Shown: positions 1-10,446 of the stretch, piece after piece
Numbering within the stretch: position 1 is the first letter of the stretch
Layout of the letters: each line of letters begins with the position of its first letter
From: Trematomus loennbergii
Lineage: Eukaryota; Chordata; Actinopteri; Perciformes; Nototheniidae
Assembly: GCA_012861695.1 (NCBI GenBank)
Contig: JAAOOA010000096.1
Coordinates: forward strand, 694,886-758,885
Direction of reading: 5' to 3'
DNA length: 64,000 nucleotides
Notes under the pieces: generated by a model
What the model was told of the DNA's origin: nothing
The model's input: only the letters and a program-made list of their open reading frames with translations
Database searches by the model: none
Program-made: the position numbers and the translations under genes

Positions 1-674
1 GTCGTGGAGCTTAGAGGGCTATACGCATGAGAAATATGCGGATTCAACCAGTTTCCGTCCTCGTGGAGCTGGGGCCTAAGTCACTTCATTCTACTCTCCC
101 AAACCAACCAAATTGTTCACCTCTTAATCTCTCCTCAGGTCCCTCCAGTACTGATTTACACTCATCAAAATTGAATTGAATTCCTTTATTATCATTGGAA
201 AGCAATCCTGTCAGTGCATATCTCAACAAGCAATAAAACAAAACCAATATATGTATTTGTATCTCTACTATACATACATAGATACATGCATTAATACAAC
301 ACATGCAGTTCAAATCACAGTGTTTAAAAACAGACGGGTAGTGACATTTGCATATCAGAGTTGACTACTTAATAAATAATTAAATAAACAAGTACAGGAA
401 TAAGTATGTGTTGATGACATTTGTTGCAGATGCGTCTGTGAACCATGTACGTTGTAGCACTAGTTTAGACCTCATACATCTAACTTCAGAACTATCCCGA
501 ACCAAGAAGGCACATCTCTGTCTCCTACCCATCACAGTTATTTTTACGTTAAGTTTTAATAGTTAATAGTGAAGCCTTTTCTTCCACCATACACTGTGAT
601 TTCTCTACTTTGGGATTATTAGACATCTCCATCAACTGTTTCTTTGTTCATGTGCCTGTATTGATCGCATAACA
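1..674. other. intron, upstream of first visible LRR exon
   Basis: AT-rich intron. At about 168-200 the sequence TTGAATTGAATTCCTTTATT resembles the reverse complement of a LINE/SINE 3' tail of the AATAAAGGAATTCAATT type. Nothing else recognised. Confidence 0.4.
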
Positions 675-796
<122 letters not shown>

Positions 797-799
797 CAG

Positions 800-947
800 A
801 GTGTGCGTCTCTCCAGGCTGGATGTGTGTAATGTGGCTGTGGTTGACTACCCGGCTCAGTCTCTCTCTAAAGCCCTGCTGACCAGCCGGCTCACAGAGCT
901 GCACCTCCACAACGCCCAGCTCAGCGGGGTTCCACTGTACACACTGG
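800..947 (+). CDS. ppp1r37-like: PPP1R37-like LRR protein, internal exon (first in window)
   Basis: The exon reads VRLSRLDVCNVAVVDYPAQS and then LTELHLHNAQLSGVPLYTL, a leucine-rich repeat with the LxxLxLxNxxLSG pattern. It aligns by eye with human PPP1R37, where a similar repeat reads LAVLHLENASLSGRPL. PPP1R37 is a PP1 regulatory (inhibitory) subunit: a KVTF-type PP1-docking motif near the N-terminus (not in this window) followed by ribonuclease-inhibitor-type LRRs. The acceptor is tttcag ending at 799; the donor is CTGG|GTATGA (phase 1), which joins in frame to the next exon as V-S-A-L-K. The acceptor touches a long (GT)n tract and the donor lies 10 bp from a (CA)n tract. Earlier exons are left of the window. 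The family call is strong; orthology to PPP1R37 itself versus a fish paralogue is unresolved. Confidence 0.85.
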
Positions 948-957
948 GTATGATGTG

Positions 958-990
958 CACACACACACACACACACACACACACACCACA

Positions 991-1037
<47 letters not shown>
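958..1037 (+). repeat. (CA)n microsatellite just after a splice donor
   Basis: About 40 CA units with two ACC interruptions, starting 10 bp downstream of the donor at 947/948. Confidence 0.97.
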
Positions 1038-1038
<1 letters not shown>

Positions 1039-1150
1039 GCAATATTTCCTCACTGAAAACTCACTCAATGTCAGCTTTAAAAAATATTAACATGTGGATT
1101 TACAGTATAAATTAATGAATGGCTGTGTTTGTGGTTTGTGTCTGACTGTA

Positions 1151-1297
<147 letters not shown>

Positions 1298-1494
1298 CGT
1301 CCTGGGCCAGCAGGACCAGATTTTGACCTGTGGCCCTCTCTGCAGGTCTGGCCCCGGATTACAGGCCTAATCTCTTACCTGTCACTTTACACACCGCTGC
1401 ACACATCTATAAAGGTGCTGGCAGCCAGGACACACACACCCACACCCACACACACCCACACACCCACACACCCACCACACACACCCACAGTCAC

Positions 1495-3048
1495 GTACCA
1501 CATTAATATTGTTAATAAAAGGCTCAGATGCTGAGCTCAGTCGGGATGTTGCAGTAATAACCATTATGAGTCAAAGATCATACATCTATTTTGTTTTCAG
1601 GATTCATTCAGAATAACACAGTGGTGAGTAAAGAAAAATAAGAAATTCATCCCAAGGGATAGTGTAATAAAATAAATAGTACTAATAAGGTATAAATACT
1701 GCTGTAACGATACAATCCAAGCTGTGTGTATGTTAGATTTGGGTTTTCTTCAGGGATTCAGAATAACAATATTGTTTTTTATTTAAACATTTTTAATAAT
1801 AAATGAGGATGAGAACATTTAACGGGGCTCAACATTAGCATCAATTATTCTTAAGTGTGCTGGCCATAACAACGTTTGTCATAATAGTTATCCAGTTATC
1901 TAAAGTGTGTAGGGCTGAACTCAGGACTAAACATTGACATATTTAGAGTTATTAAGTCAAATTAGTTATGATGTGGTTAGGCCAACCTAACCGGAGAGTC
2001 CCTTACACCCTGAACTTCCTGTCAAAAAAACCTTTATAATTACATACAAATACTACATAATTTTTTGCCATGGTGATGCATCTGTTTCTGACTATGTTGG
2101 GACGAAAGACCCTCCCCCCCCCCCCAGCTGAACGCAGCACTGCCCGGTATCCAAGACAGAAACTTGTTCCTCCAACATTTCCTTAATCTCTTTGATATTG
2201 AAGGTTCCACCTTCCTCCCCACAATCCCCTCTCATCCCACCCCATCTGAGCCCAGCGACAACCCCCTCCTTCCCTCCCTGCGGGGCTCCCGGCTGAGGAT
2301 CATTGCCTTCGATCGGAGGGCCTCTGATTGCGGATTGGGCGCCGGCGGTGGACTCGACCGGATCAATCCCACCGATTCCACATTTGGTTCCCACTGTGCC
2401 TGATGACAATGTTGGCATTCCACATGCAGCCCAACAGCCTTGATCAAATCTGCACCATCGATCTGGATGCAAGGGCAGAAAGGCCCAGAAAACACTGACA
2501 AATGTGTACCGCCGTACAGTACATGACACAGATACAAAGAAACACGGGGGAGGCCAACAACACGCAGATAAATACAACAGATCTCTCAAAACACCAGCAG
2601 AGGTTTGATAAAGCGCCATAATGAACAGATCCCTACAATGGCGTACACATTGACATTTTGAAGAGGGGGCCCTGAAAGTTTACCAGTGTTGTGTAAGGGT
2701 CCCCACACTGAGGAGTCACAACCCTGGCTCCAACAATGGTCTGTTCATGCTGGTGGAGGAGTGCCACTTGATCTGCAGCGCAGTAATTACAGGAGCTGGA
2801 GGGTCCTGCTGTGCTCCTGTTTTGATGCTCAAGTTCACTCTCCATCATCAGTCAGTTACCAACCGGAGGAGCCACAATCACAGGACATACTTACAGTGCA
2901 GTGCATCATGTCTAATATCAATTTAGAACTCTCTATATGTCTTAGTGTAAGGCCGGGGGGGGGGGTTAGAAGAGCAGGGGCTGCAGACCTTTCTCACTGC
3001 CCACTTCTGTGTTCTGAGGTTATAGCCTGCCACGTGTCTCTTATCACC
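1495..3048. other. intron, no gene recognised
   Basis: AT-rich to 2090, then a more GC-rich block (2090-2620) open on the minus strand for 175 codons with no recognisable domain. A C10 run sits at 2116 and a G9 run at 2955. No transposon ends recognised before 3049. Confidence 0.4.
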
Positions 3049-3052
3049 TTAA

Positions 3053-4115
3053 CCTGTTAAGCCCGGGAGCCCCCGCCCCATCTTGCAAGAAACGTCTGAG
3101 GGCTTCTTAACATTTAACAAACTATGAATGTGTCATACCCACTTAACGGAAGAAACTCAGCTACCTGACGATATGAACCATTTTTACCGAAACAAAACAC
3201 AAGTCTAACGCCGAGCCTCTGAATTAGCACTAAACGAAAGAATGCTAACGCACTTAGCACATAACTCACGGTATAAATATGTTATACTTCATCGGATCTG
3301 CACAAACAAGATAGCATATGAAAGTGAGATTCCGTAGATTCCAATGGTATAAGTATAATCACTGAGCGACCAAAACTCGCGGCAGCGAAAGCCAGCAAAG
3401 ACAACACACAACTCCACTTTACGTATAGCCAAACGGCAAATACGTCTTACCTTTGCTGTTTTCTGATCAAAAGTTGTGTTCAATGGCATTAAACGCATAA
3501 AAACTCTGCTGAAGGTTAATCCAATGTCTCTGTGTCACTTTGAAATGATTACTGATAATCCATCATCATATTTATGATCAATAAGCCTAGTTTTCAGTTT
3601 TCAGAGAGTAACATGGTAACGTGTAGGTGAATTTCGGAACTTCCCCTCGATTCTATTGGCTCTAATAGTTAAAAAGAGGTGTCAATCACCAACATCGACC
3701 AATGGGTTCCAGAGAAACGGCAAATACACCCAAATGACCCCAGAGGTGGGGTTTTTTCTTCTAAACCTCTCTAAAAGGTCAAATTTCACTTGTTTTGCAT
3801 CAATCTTGATACAGGGTACTTATTATATGTTATAGCTTTTTATATAACTACAAATAATTTAGGGCAGTAGTTTTAAATGATGAACTATCCCATCATTCAT
3901 TCATTACAAGTTCTTACTATGTCAATCTGAATTTACTTTAAAATAAAAACATCTATTTTGATTCTGACTTTTCTACATCCAACTCACAGGTTTATCATTG
4001 CTTTGAGAAAAAAGATTATTAATTTACCCCTTTTAGAAGTGAAGTTATAGTCATTTGTTCTGGGCATATCATTTTCGAGCCTGAGACCTGAAAAACAGGC
4101 TCAGGGCTTAACAGG
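3053..4115. mobile_element. piggyBac-like MITE, copy 1 (TTAA-flanked)
   Basis: Inverted ends CCTGTTAAGCCC and GGGCTTAACAGG, with TTAA at 3049-3052 and 4116-4119 outside. TTAA target duplication is the hallmark of piggyBac-superfamily transposition. At about 1.06 kb it carries no transposase reading frame, so it is non-autonomous. A diverged copy lies in the same orientation at 39797-40923. It sits in the intron between the first two visible LRR exons. Confidence 0.88.
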
Positions 4116-4299
4116 TTAAAGTGAAGAGCTTCAATAATTGTGTGACATGAGAAAGCCCTGCCAAATGGATTTAGTATTTTTCAGACAAACAGATCCCACA
4201 AACTGTAATATATTTGCTGGTATTAGTCTTTCAAAGTCAAGACAAATAATTGTAATTCCGTTTCTAATCAGTTTTGGATCTTTCTGTTTCTGCTTGTAG

Positions 4300-4454
4300 T
4301 GAGTGCTCTGAAGTGGAACAGGGCTCTGCAGCAGCTCCACCTCACCAACAACCTGCTGAACAGCTACCAGGACGCGCTGCACCTGGGGACCTGCTGCGCT
4401 ACAACACCACCCTGCACACCCTGGAGCTCAGCAGCAACGCTGTGGCAGACGACG
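4300..4454 (+). CDS. ppp1r37-like: PPP1R37-like LRR exon with a one-base frame break
   Basis: The acceptor is cttgtag (ends 4299) and the donor ACGACG|GTGGGG. The first part reads SALKWNRALQQLHLTNNLLN, then SYQDALHLG, matching the human repeat around ALKMNMNLRELYLADNKLNG. After the GGGG run at 4385-4388 the homologous frame moves by one: the expected DLLRYNTTLHTLELSSNAVA follows only if one base is added there. Read literally, the exon continues out of homology (TCCATTPPCTP...) without a stop and ends in phase 0, which keeps the frame open into the next exon. Two LRRs are affected. The cause is a one-base loss in a G run, either an assembly error or a true frameshift. Confidence 0.85.
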
Positions 4455-4582
4455 GTGGGGTGCTCATCTGTGACCAAATAAACCACATTTTAAATAAATA
4501 TACATTGTGTTTCTGAAAGGCAGAGCAACATGTGGGACATATTCTTATTAATCTTATAACCTTATTCACTTTAGGCTTATTA

Positions 4583-4675
4583 ACAGGTCTCTCTTGCAAA
4601 TGAGACCTTGTGTCTCAATGAGATTTTACACCTGTATAAATAAAGGCTAAATAAAAAATTAAATTAAAATTAAAG
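4583..4675 (+). mobile_element. retroelement 3' tail
   Basis: Pattern TTGCAAATGAGACC...TCTCAATGAGATTTT followed by ATAAATAAAGGCTAAATAAA, the form of a common fish non-LTR retroelement 3' end. Only the tail is present; the family is not resolved. Confidence 0.55.
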
Positions 4676-4788
4676 AATGACCCACCAAACATCAGTACCA
4701 CTTAGCTTACAAACACAAACAGTCGGGTTGAACCGGTTTAGCTGATTGCAGTAACTGGATGTTGTTGTTGTTGTTGTTGACTCCGCAG

Positions 4789-4899
4789 GTTTGGAGGAGC
4801 TGTGATGGTCTGAGGTGGCAGACAGCAGGTGTGAGGGTTCTCCTGCTGAGGAACAACCAGATCACTGCAAGAGGCATGGTCCATCTGGCCAAGGCTCTG
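4789..4899 (+). CDS. ppp1r37-like: PPP1R37-like LRR exon with a second, compensating indel
   Basis: The acceptor is ctccgcag (ends 4788) and the donor GCTCTG|GTGAGG (phase 0). From the TGTGAT at about 4801 it reads CDGLRWQTAGVRVLLLRNNQ, then ITARGMVHLAKAL, matching human ICEGL...LVTLVLWNNQLTHTGMAFL. The first bases encode LEEL in the homologous frame, followed by an immediate stop unless two bases (TG) are restored; in the literal frame they read VWRS. Together with the one-base loss in the preceding exon the net loss is three bases, so the spliced message stays open while about 22-30 residues are read in the wrong frame. Confidence 0.83.
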
Positions 4900-6007
4900 G
4901 TGAGGAACATCACAGCTTTAGTTTGGAACAGAACCAAGGCATGCCAACAGTCAGCATATTCTGATGGCAGGGACCAGACTGATCAGAATCCTGGTCAGTC
5001 ACCAAAAAGATGCACCAAAGGCTCATGCTGTGGTTGGATACTGTGGTTGGATACTTCCTCTACTAAACTGCAATGTGGTGCACGGTGACCACTTGTGCAA
5101 TGTGTGAAATTTGACATGCTAGTGTCGTCTAGAAGGCTCACAGGTGTTGTGCCTGCACAGGAAGTGACGATCGCCACTGTTAGCTAGCTAGCAAAGATTG
5201 TTTGCAGTACCAAATCATCCCAGGTATCGTTGGTACGATAGTGTTGTTTGTACCGGAGCAACTTGAGCATGAGAAAAGTCCAGCGTTACAATATTTGCCC
5301 GTTATAAGTAAATCATGTGTAAATACCATTTATTATTATTATTATATTATCATCCTGGAGGATCCAACCAGGAAGAGCTATGAGGCCTAAATATTCCTAA
5401 AATAACTTGTTCCTGTAAACTCTAGGCAAAACCATTTGTTACACCGATAGGTAACTTTTCGAGGTCTATGGTCATGCTAATAAAGCTATTGAATTGAAAT
5501 TGAATTGAATTGAATACTGAACTGAATGTCATTTGCTATTTTCGTGTGAGTGATGCTAAATCCATTTACCTGAAGTTAACCTGAAACTGAGATTAATGAG
5601 ACATGTCAAATGGATTGTTGCCTTCTTTTTAATACCAAATGACCTCTTTGTGTTACTCTCCCTTGACTACAGCTCAGGGGGAAAACAGAAAGAGGGATTT
5701 CATGCCAAAAATGTTGCCGCTTTGGAAAATATGTACTAGATTCTTTCTCTGACATCAAAGTGATCAGAACAGTACAGCTGAGAGTATCAGATACCTGCTT
5801 TTCTTTTATCCCTTGAGGAAATGAAGAGCAATTGCCTCATCCAGACAATCCTCTCTAAAAAAGTCCCGCCTCCACATGTTTCACAGTACACCCCTAATAA
5901 CATGCATTCCTTCCGCCTGATTGGCAGCATAAACTGCACCTCCCTGTCATGTGAGTGGCGATTGTGGAAGTCAAAGGCTAGAAATTAAAGGCCTCCATGT
6001 ACTGTAG

Positions 6008-6008
<1 letters not shown>
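4900..6008. other. intron with a second retroelement tail
   Basis: At about 5440-5515 the sequence runs GCTAATAAAGCTATTGAATTG then GAATT repeats, a typical fish LINE 3' tail with its simple-repeat end. A TTATTATTAT stretch lies near 5332. The rest is unremarkable. Confidence 0.5.
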
Positions 6009-6043
<35 letters not shown>

Positions 6044-6045
6044 CA

Positions 6046-6133
<88 letters not shown>

Positions 6134-6135
6134 AC
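6009..6135 (+). repeat. (CA)n microsatellite
   Basis: Roughly 60 CA units with several ACC or AAC interruptions. Confidence 0.97.
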
Positions 6136-6684
6136 AACACACTCACACTTCCTCTGTCTCCTCCAGTGCTACCAAAAGAAGGAACAGTTTGATTAATAAT
6201 AGATGTGTGTTAAGGAGGGGTGCTCATGTGGTCTGCCAGTCTCGGGGATAAGTAGCTGTCCTTGCAGGCCATAATGATGATAATTAGACCCGTAGCTGGT
6301 TGTGTGGAATATGATGACTGGAGAGCTGTTATTAACCTTTCTGCTTGGTGTGTGTGCTTTCACTCCCTGTCCCTGTGACTTGTTGTCTTTTGAACAACTA
6401 AGACAGATATGGGCCACTTGACTTCCACTTCCAACATTTGGATAATTGTGTCTAAATTCACCGGAAATCTAAATTCTGAGGAGAATATTAACCCTTTAGC
6501 AGCAAACCTAGTGCCTGATTGCGAACCAGTTTTTCGTAGTCAAGATAGTCAGATTAGCTTCAGTTGCTATGCTATCATCACCCATCTAATACAGTGTAAA
6601 TTCAGACTGAAATACATTCACATATGGTGATGGGAAATGTGTATCAGTGTTTGACAGTCAGACAGTGAATACTTTCAAGCGGCC
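6136..6684. other. intron, nothing recognised
   Basis: No coding potential, transposon ends or repeats recognised between the (CA)n tract and the 28 bp minisatellite. Confidence 0.4.
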
Positions 6685-7543
6685 GCTGCCTGAGTAACAG
6701 TAGACTAAACTCTGCCGTGAGTTAACGGAGAGACTAAACTCTGCCGTGAGTTAACGGTAGACTAAACTCTGCCGTGAGTTAACGGAGACTAAACTCTGCC
6801 GTGAGTTAACGGTAGACTAAACTCTGCGTGAGTTAACGGTAGACTAAACTCTGCCGTGAGTTAACGGTAGACTAAACTCTGCCGTGAGTTAACGGAGACT
6901 AAACTCTGCCGTGAGTTAACGGTAGACTAAACTCTGCCGTGAGTTAACGGAGACTAAACTCTGCCGTGAGTTAACGGTAGACTAAACTCTGCCGTGAGTT
7001 AACGGTAGACTAAACTCTGCCGTGAGTTAACGGTAGACTAAACTCTGCCGTGAGTTAACGGTAGACTAAACTCTGCCGTGAGTTAACGGTAGACTAAACT
7101 CTGCCGTGAGTTAACGGTAGACTAAACTCTGCCGTGAGTTAACAGTAGACTAAACTCTGCCGTGAGTTAACGGTAGACTAAACTCTGCCGTGAGTTAACA
7201 GGAGACTAAACTCTGCGTGAGTTAACGTAGACTAAACTCTGCCGTGAGTTAACGGTAGACTAAACTCTGCCGTGAGTTAACGGTAGACTAAACTCTGTGA
7301 GTTAACGGAGACTAAACTCTGCCGTGAGTTAACGGTAGACTAAACTCTGCCGTGAGTTAACGGTAGACTAAACTCTGCCGTGAGTTAACGGTAGACTAAA
7401 CTCTGCCGTGAGTTAACGGTAGACTAAACTCTGCCGTGAGTTAACAGTAGACTAAATTCTGCCGTGAGTTAACGGTAGACTAAACTCTGCCGTGAGTTAA
7501 CAGGAGACTAAACTCTGACGTGAGTTAACGGTGGACTAAACTC
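6685..7543 (+). repeat. 28 bp minisatellite, about 31 copies
   Basis: Unit GTAGACTAAACTCTGCCGTG plus AGTTAACG, repeated head to tail. Variants are mostly one- to three-base losses (GCGTG for GCCGTG, AACGGAG for AACGGTAG, CTCTGTG). Each unit carries GTTAAC and a TAACGG (Myb-like) hexamer; whether this matters is unknown. Confidence 0.97.
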
Positions 7544-8644
7544 CAGTGGACGAGCAGCACTGCAGCGGTCGGTAAATGTCGCTGATCCACATTAATAAAC
7601 AATGAACCACGGCACTCTGGAGAAGAGTATAAAGCTGGGAAATTCGTTCTTCTATTTAATCTGACTGCGTACGATTGAAAGCAACACAAGCGTAGATCCG
7701 ATGCAGTCCCCCATTGTTGTTGTATAGCTCCGAACCAAAATAGCACTAGAGCTAGAACTAGTTTTCGGTGGAAAGGGGGTATATGTCATGCAGGGCCCTC
7801 GTTTTTTTTTCTACTTTGTGTGTTCCGCAGTTTTTTTGTTTTAAAGCCAGCATGTCATGTGTGAAAGCATACTGTGTTTTGGTGGCTTCACACTCGTACC
7901 CCCTCAAACTTCTCACTCCAACCCTCCTGTGGTTTACGTTTGACAGGCTTCAACCATGCTCCGCTCACACTCTCCACCACGCAGTCGCCTCTTTAATTGT
8001 CTGCTATCATCCCTGGTGCATATCCATTGGAGATGCTCTTCCTCCCTCTCCTCCTCCCCTCTTCACCGGAGAAGCTTCTCGCCACGCGTTGGATGTGGCG
8101 GTGCCTCTGTGTGCCACAACTCAGCGAGGAAAAGGGGGGGACCCTCTCAAGTGTGTTTGTTGTCACCGCGGTGCAAATTAACTCAAAAGAAGGCGCTCTC
8201 TGGGTCTGTCTGGTGCCTTCCTGGCTTCCTTTCCGCCCCGCGCTCCCTCGCTCCTCAGAGCAGTGACCAGAGGAGTTTAACAAGGGTGGCGAGGCGAGGG
8301 GGCCACGAGGAGTGGGTGGTGGGCTCCTCTTCAAGCTGTCGGGCAACATGGGCCTCTTGTGCCCCAGACACCCCAGCTCTGTGCGCCAGCTAATCAACCT
8401 TCAATGCTAATGTGGCTCTGGAGAGTGGAAACAGAAGTTTTGAGCGTTTAACACGAGAGGAAACGTTCTGAGAGGGAATAATAATCACCGCATAATAACA
8501 ATCATAATAATGATTCAAACTTCTCAGCCTTCACACACTGAGTCACACACTACACAAAGCTTCAGCACTCAGTGACCTACTTTACTGTCAGTAAAAGTCT
8601 TCAGTTTCCACCAGGATAAGATCTGAGCTGCTGCTGTGTTTCAG
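7544..8644. other. intron, GC-rich block
   Basis: 7900-8400 is unusually GC-rich and non-repetitive, with overlapping short open frames in several phases and none domain-like. It could be a conserved non-coding or CpG-rich regulatory block. Ordinary AT-rich intron follows to the exon at 8645. Confidence 0.35.
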
Positions 8645-8783
8645 CCGCTGCTGAGGGTCCTGCAGGTCCTGGATCTGGGGGAGAACCTCCTGGGGAACGA
8701 GGGCATGCAGGTGATCAGGGAGCCTCTGATGAACTGCTCGCTGCTGCAGCTCGGCCTGGCTCAAGCCAGCATCACATGTGAAG
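8645..8783 (+). CDS. ppp1r37-like: PPP1R37-like LRR exon
   Basis: The acceptor is gtgtttcag (ends 8644) and the donor TGTGAAG|GTATAC (phase 1). It reads PLLRVLQVLDLGENLLGNEG, then MQVIREPLMNCSLLQLGLAQ and ASITCEG. Human PPP1R37 has SLETLNLGHNPIGNEGV followed by VLRLGLASTKLTCEG at this point, so the correspondence is direct and uninterrupted. It carries two LRRs of about 28 residues. No frame break is seen. Confidence 0.9.
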
Positions 8784-9474
8784 GTATACACCATGACACA
8801 CATGTCTTTGCCTGTAGCACCAATCCTGTGATTATATATTGTTTTATTAGGACCATTCAAATATTGAAATGTATTTAGTTTTTTAAAATGTCATACACTA
8901 TAACTATATTTAATATACGTTTTAAGAATAATTGGGTTGAATTTGGTCACATTTTGGTTTCATATCAAGCATATGCATGTATGATTAATTATATATATAT
9001 ATATATATATATCAGAAAATGCCCTCCACAGTTTTCCAGTTCCCAAGTTGGCATTTTTTGATATATTCTTTTGGCTCTAAAAATGCATAATTTCAACACG
9101 TAACTTGGATCGGTGTCGTTTAAAACTACTGTCCTAAAATGGTGTTATCCATGAGTAAGTCTTTACTTTTACTTTCCACAAACAACAGTATCTTATGACT
9201 CCCTGATCCATAATGTAATCTTATCACCTCCTGTAAAGCTTTAACGTATAACTACATTAAAGAGACACAGCATGCTTACTGTAGTATTTAAAGTGTGGTT
9301 TCAGAGACTTTAGAGGCAGAGCTGCTCTATGTGCTTCTCCAGCGTCTGAATCTGAAGATTCTTTAGTTTAGTAAGTTCTATAGAGTTAAAAGAAGTCATA
9401 CCTGGTCTCACGCAGGTCATTTAGGGTAGCAGAAGAAGGTTTTCAGATCAGTCTAACAGTGTGTCTCTGTGAAG
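8784..9474. other. intron, nothing recognised
   Basis: AT-rich, with an (AT)n run of about 10 units near 8991-9011. Confidence 0.5.
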
Positions 9475-9641
9475 GGGCTGTGGCGCTGGCAGAGTTCCTG
9501 GCAGAGAGCCGTCAGATCCAGAGGCTGGACCTCCGTCACAATGAGCTGAAGGTTGGAGGCCTGATGGCCCTGTGTCTGGCCCTGAGGATTAACAGCTCTC
9601 TTGAGGGCCTGGATTTGGACCACCCCCCCCCACAGGAGCAG
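9475..9641 (+). CDS. ppp1r37-like: PPP1R37-like LRR exon, last repeat
   Basis: The acceptor is ctgtgaag (ends 9474) and the donor GAGCAG|GTAGGC (phase 0). It reads GAVALAEFLAESRQIQRLDL, then RHNELKVGGLMALCLALRIN, SSLEGLDLDHPPPQEQ. Human PPP1R37 reads GAVAVAEFIAESPRLLRLDL and ENEIKTGGLMALSLALKVN, so this is the best-conserved exon. A run of nine C at 9623-9631 lies in the DHPPPQ part and keeps the frame. The following intron is 33.4 kb. Confidence 0.93.
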
Positions 9642-9839
9642 GTAGGCCCACTGTTTAAGGTGCTGTTTCACTGCTATGTGAATTGTTGTCCAAACCTACC
9701 ATGTTAGCATTCTGCATCTTAAATCGGACACTTCCCTTCATACACTGCCAAGTTATTACTAACAAGTGACTAAATAAGACTACTCAATGTTATCATTATC
9801 AAGCCGATCTCAGCAGCAACATGACTGAGCTCATGGTTT

Positions 9840-10240
9840 CATGGTTGTGGCCCCAAAGCACTCCTCTGGAGGGTTGGACATCTCCGCCTCATTGTTGATG
9901 GATGCACCATGCGTCCTTCCCCTGAAGCCCGCAACCTGGGTGTCACTCTGGACTCCACCCTCTCATTCAACTCCCACATCCAGCGTCGCAGCCCCCCCCC
10001 CCCTCTCTGCACTGCCTCCCCCTTGAAATCAGGATGGCTGACACTGTTCATATCTTAAAAAAAGCACTCAAAACACATCTGTCGGTCACTCAGCTAACTC
10101 TCTCTACATCTTTGTGACCAGCCTTTGTTTATTTCAGTTTTTATATTCTTATTTATGTTCCTTTCTGTCCCCCCCACGGCCCCTCGTCCTATTGTAAAGC
10201 GTCCTTGGGTTTATTGAAATCCAAATTATTATTAGCCTCT
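9840..10240 (+). mobile_element. L2/CR1-like LINE fragment with internal deletion
   Basis: Encodes EARNLGVTLDSTLSFNSHIQ, a typical LINE reverse-transcriptase C-terminal motif. It then skips to HILKKALKTHL and ends in the usual 3' tail (TTGTAAAGCGTCCTTGGGTTT...ATTATTATT). The middle of the RT tail is missing, so this is a dead fragment. It starts about 200 bp inside the giant intron. Confidence 0.82.
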
Positions 10241-10254
10241 TTTAGCTTAGCTTT

Positions 10255-10446
10255 AACGTTATGTTAATATGTGGAGATTATCCAGTTGACCATATCATAA
10301 AGGTGTTTGCCAAAGATCCTATTTACTGCAATATTCCGAAATCCAATGGAGAAATCCTATTGCTTTTTGTGAAGGGACACCCTGCGACGCTGACTTCCGA
10401 GTTGGTCTACACAAATGCATCTTTAAGGCACCGCTATGTGGCATAA
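10255..10446 (+). repeat. interspersed repeat family R1, copy 1
   Basis: Shares TGTGGAGATTATC, GCAATATTCCGAAATCCAAT and GTTGGTCTAC blocks with 32285-32535 (same strand) and 42503-42665 (opposite strand). A middle-repetitive element of unknown class. Confidence 0.75.

Noticed and set aside
4274..4516. Open frame starting in the intron and covering the LRR exon in the other frame
   Set aside because: It contains the homologous DLLRYNTT segment, but its first half is intronic and out of frame with the LRR. It reflects the one-base indel, not a separate gene.
6685..7543. CRISPR-array-like regular repeats
   Set aside because: Direct tandem units without unique spacers, in a eukaryotic intron. 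The other arrays were rejected for the same reason.
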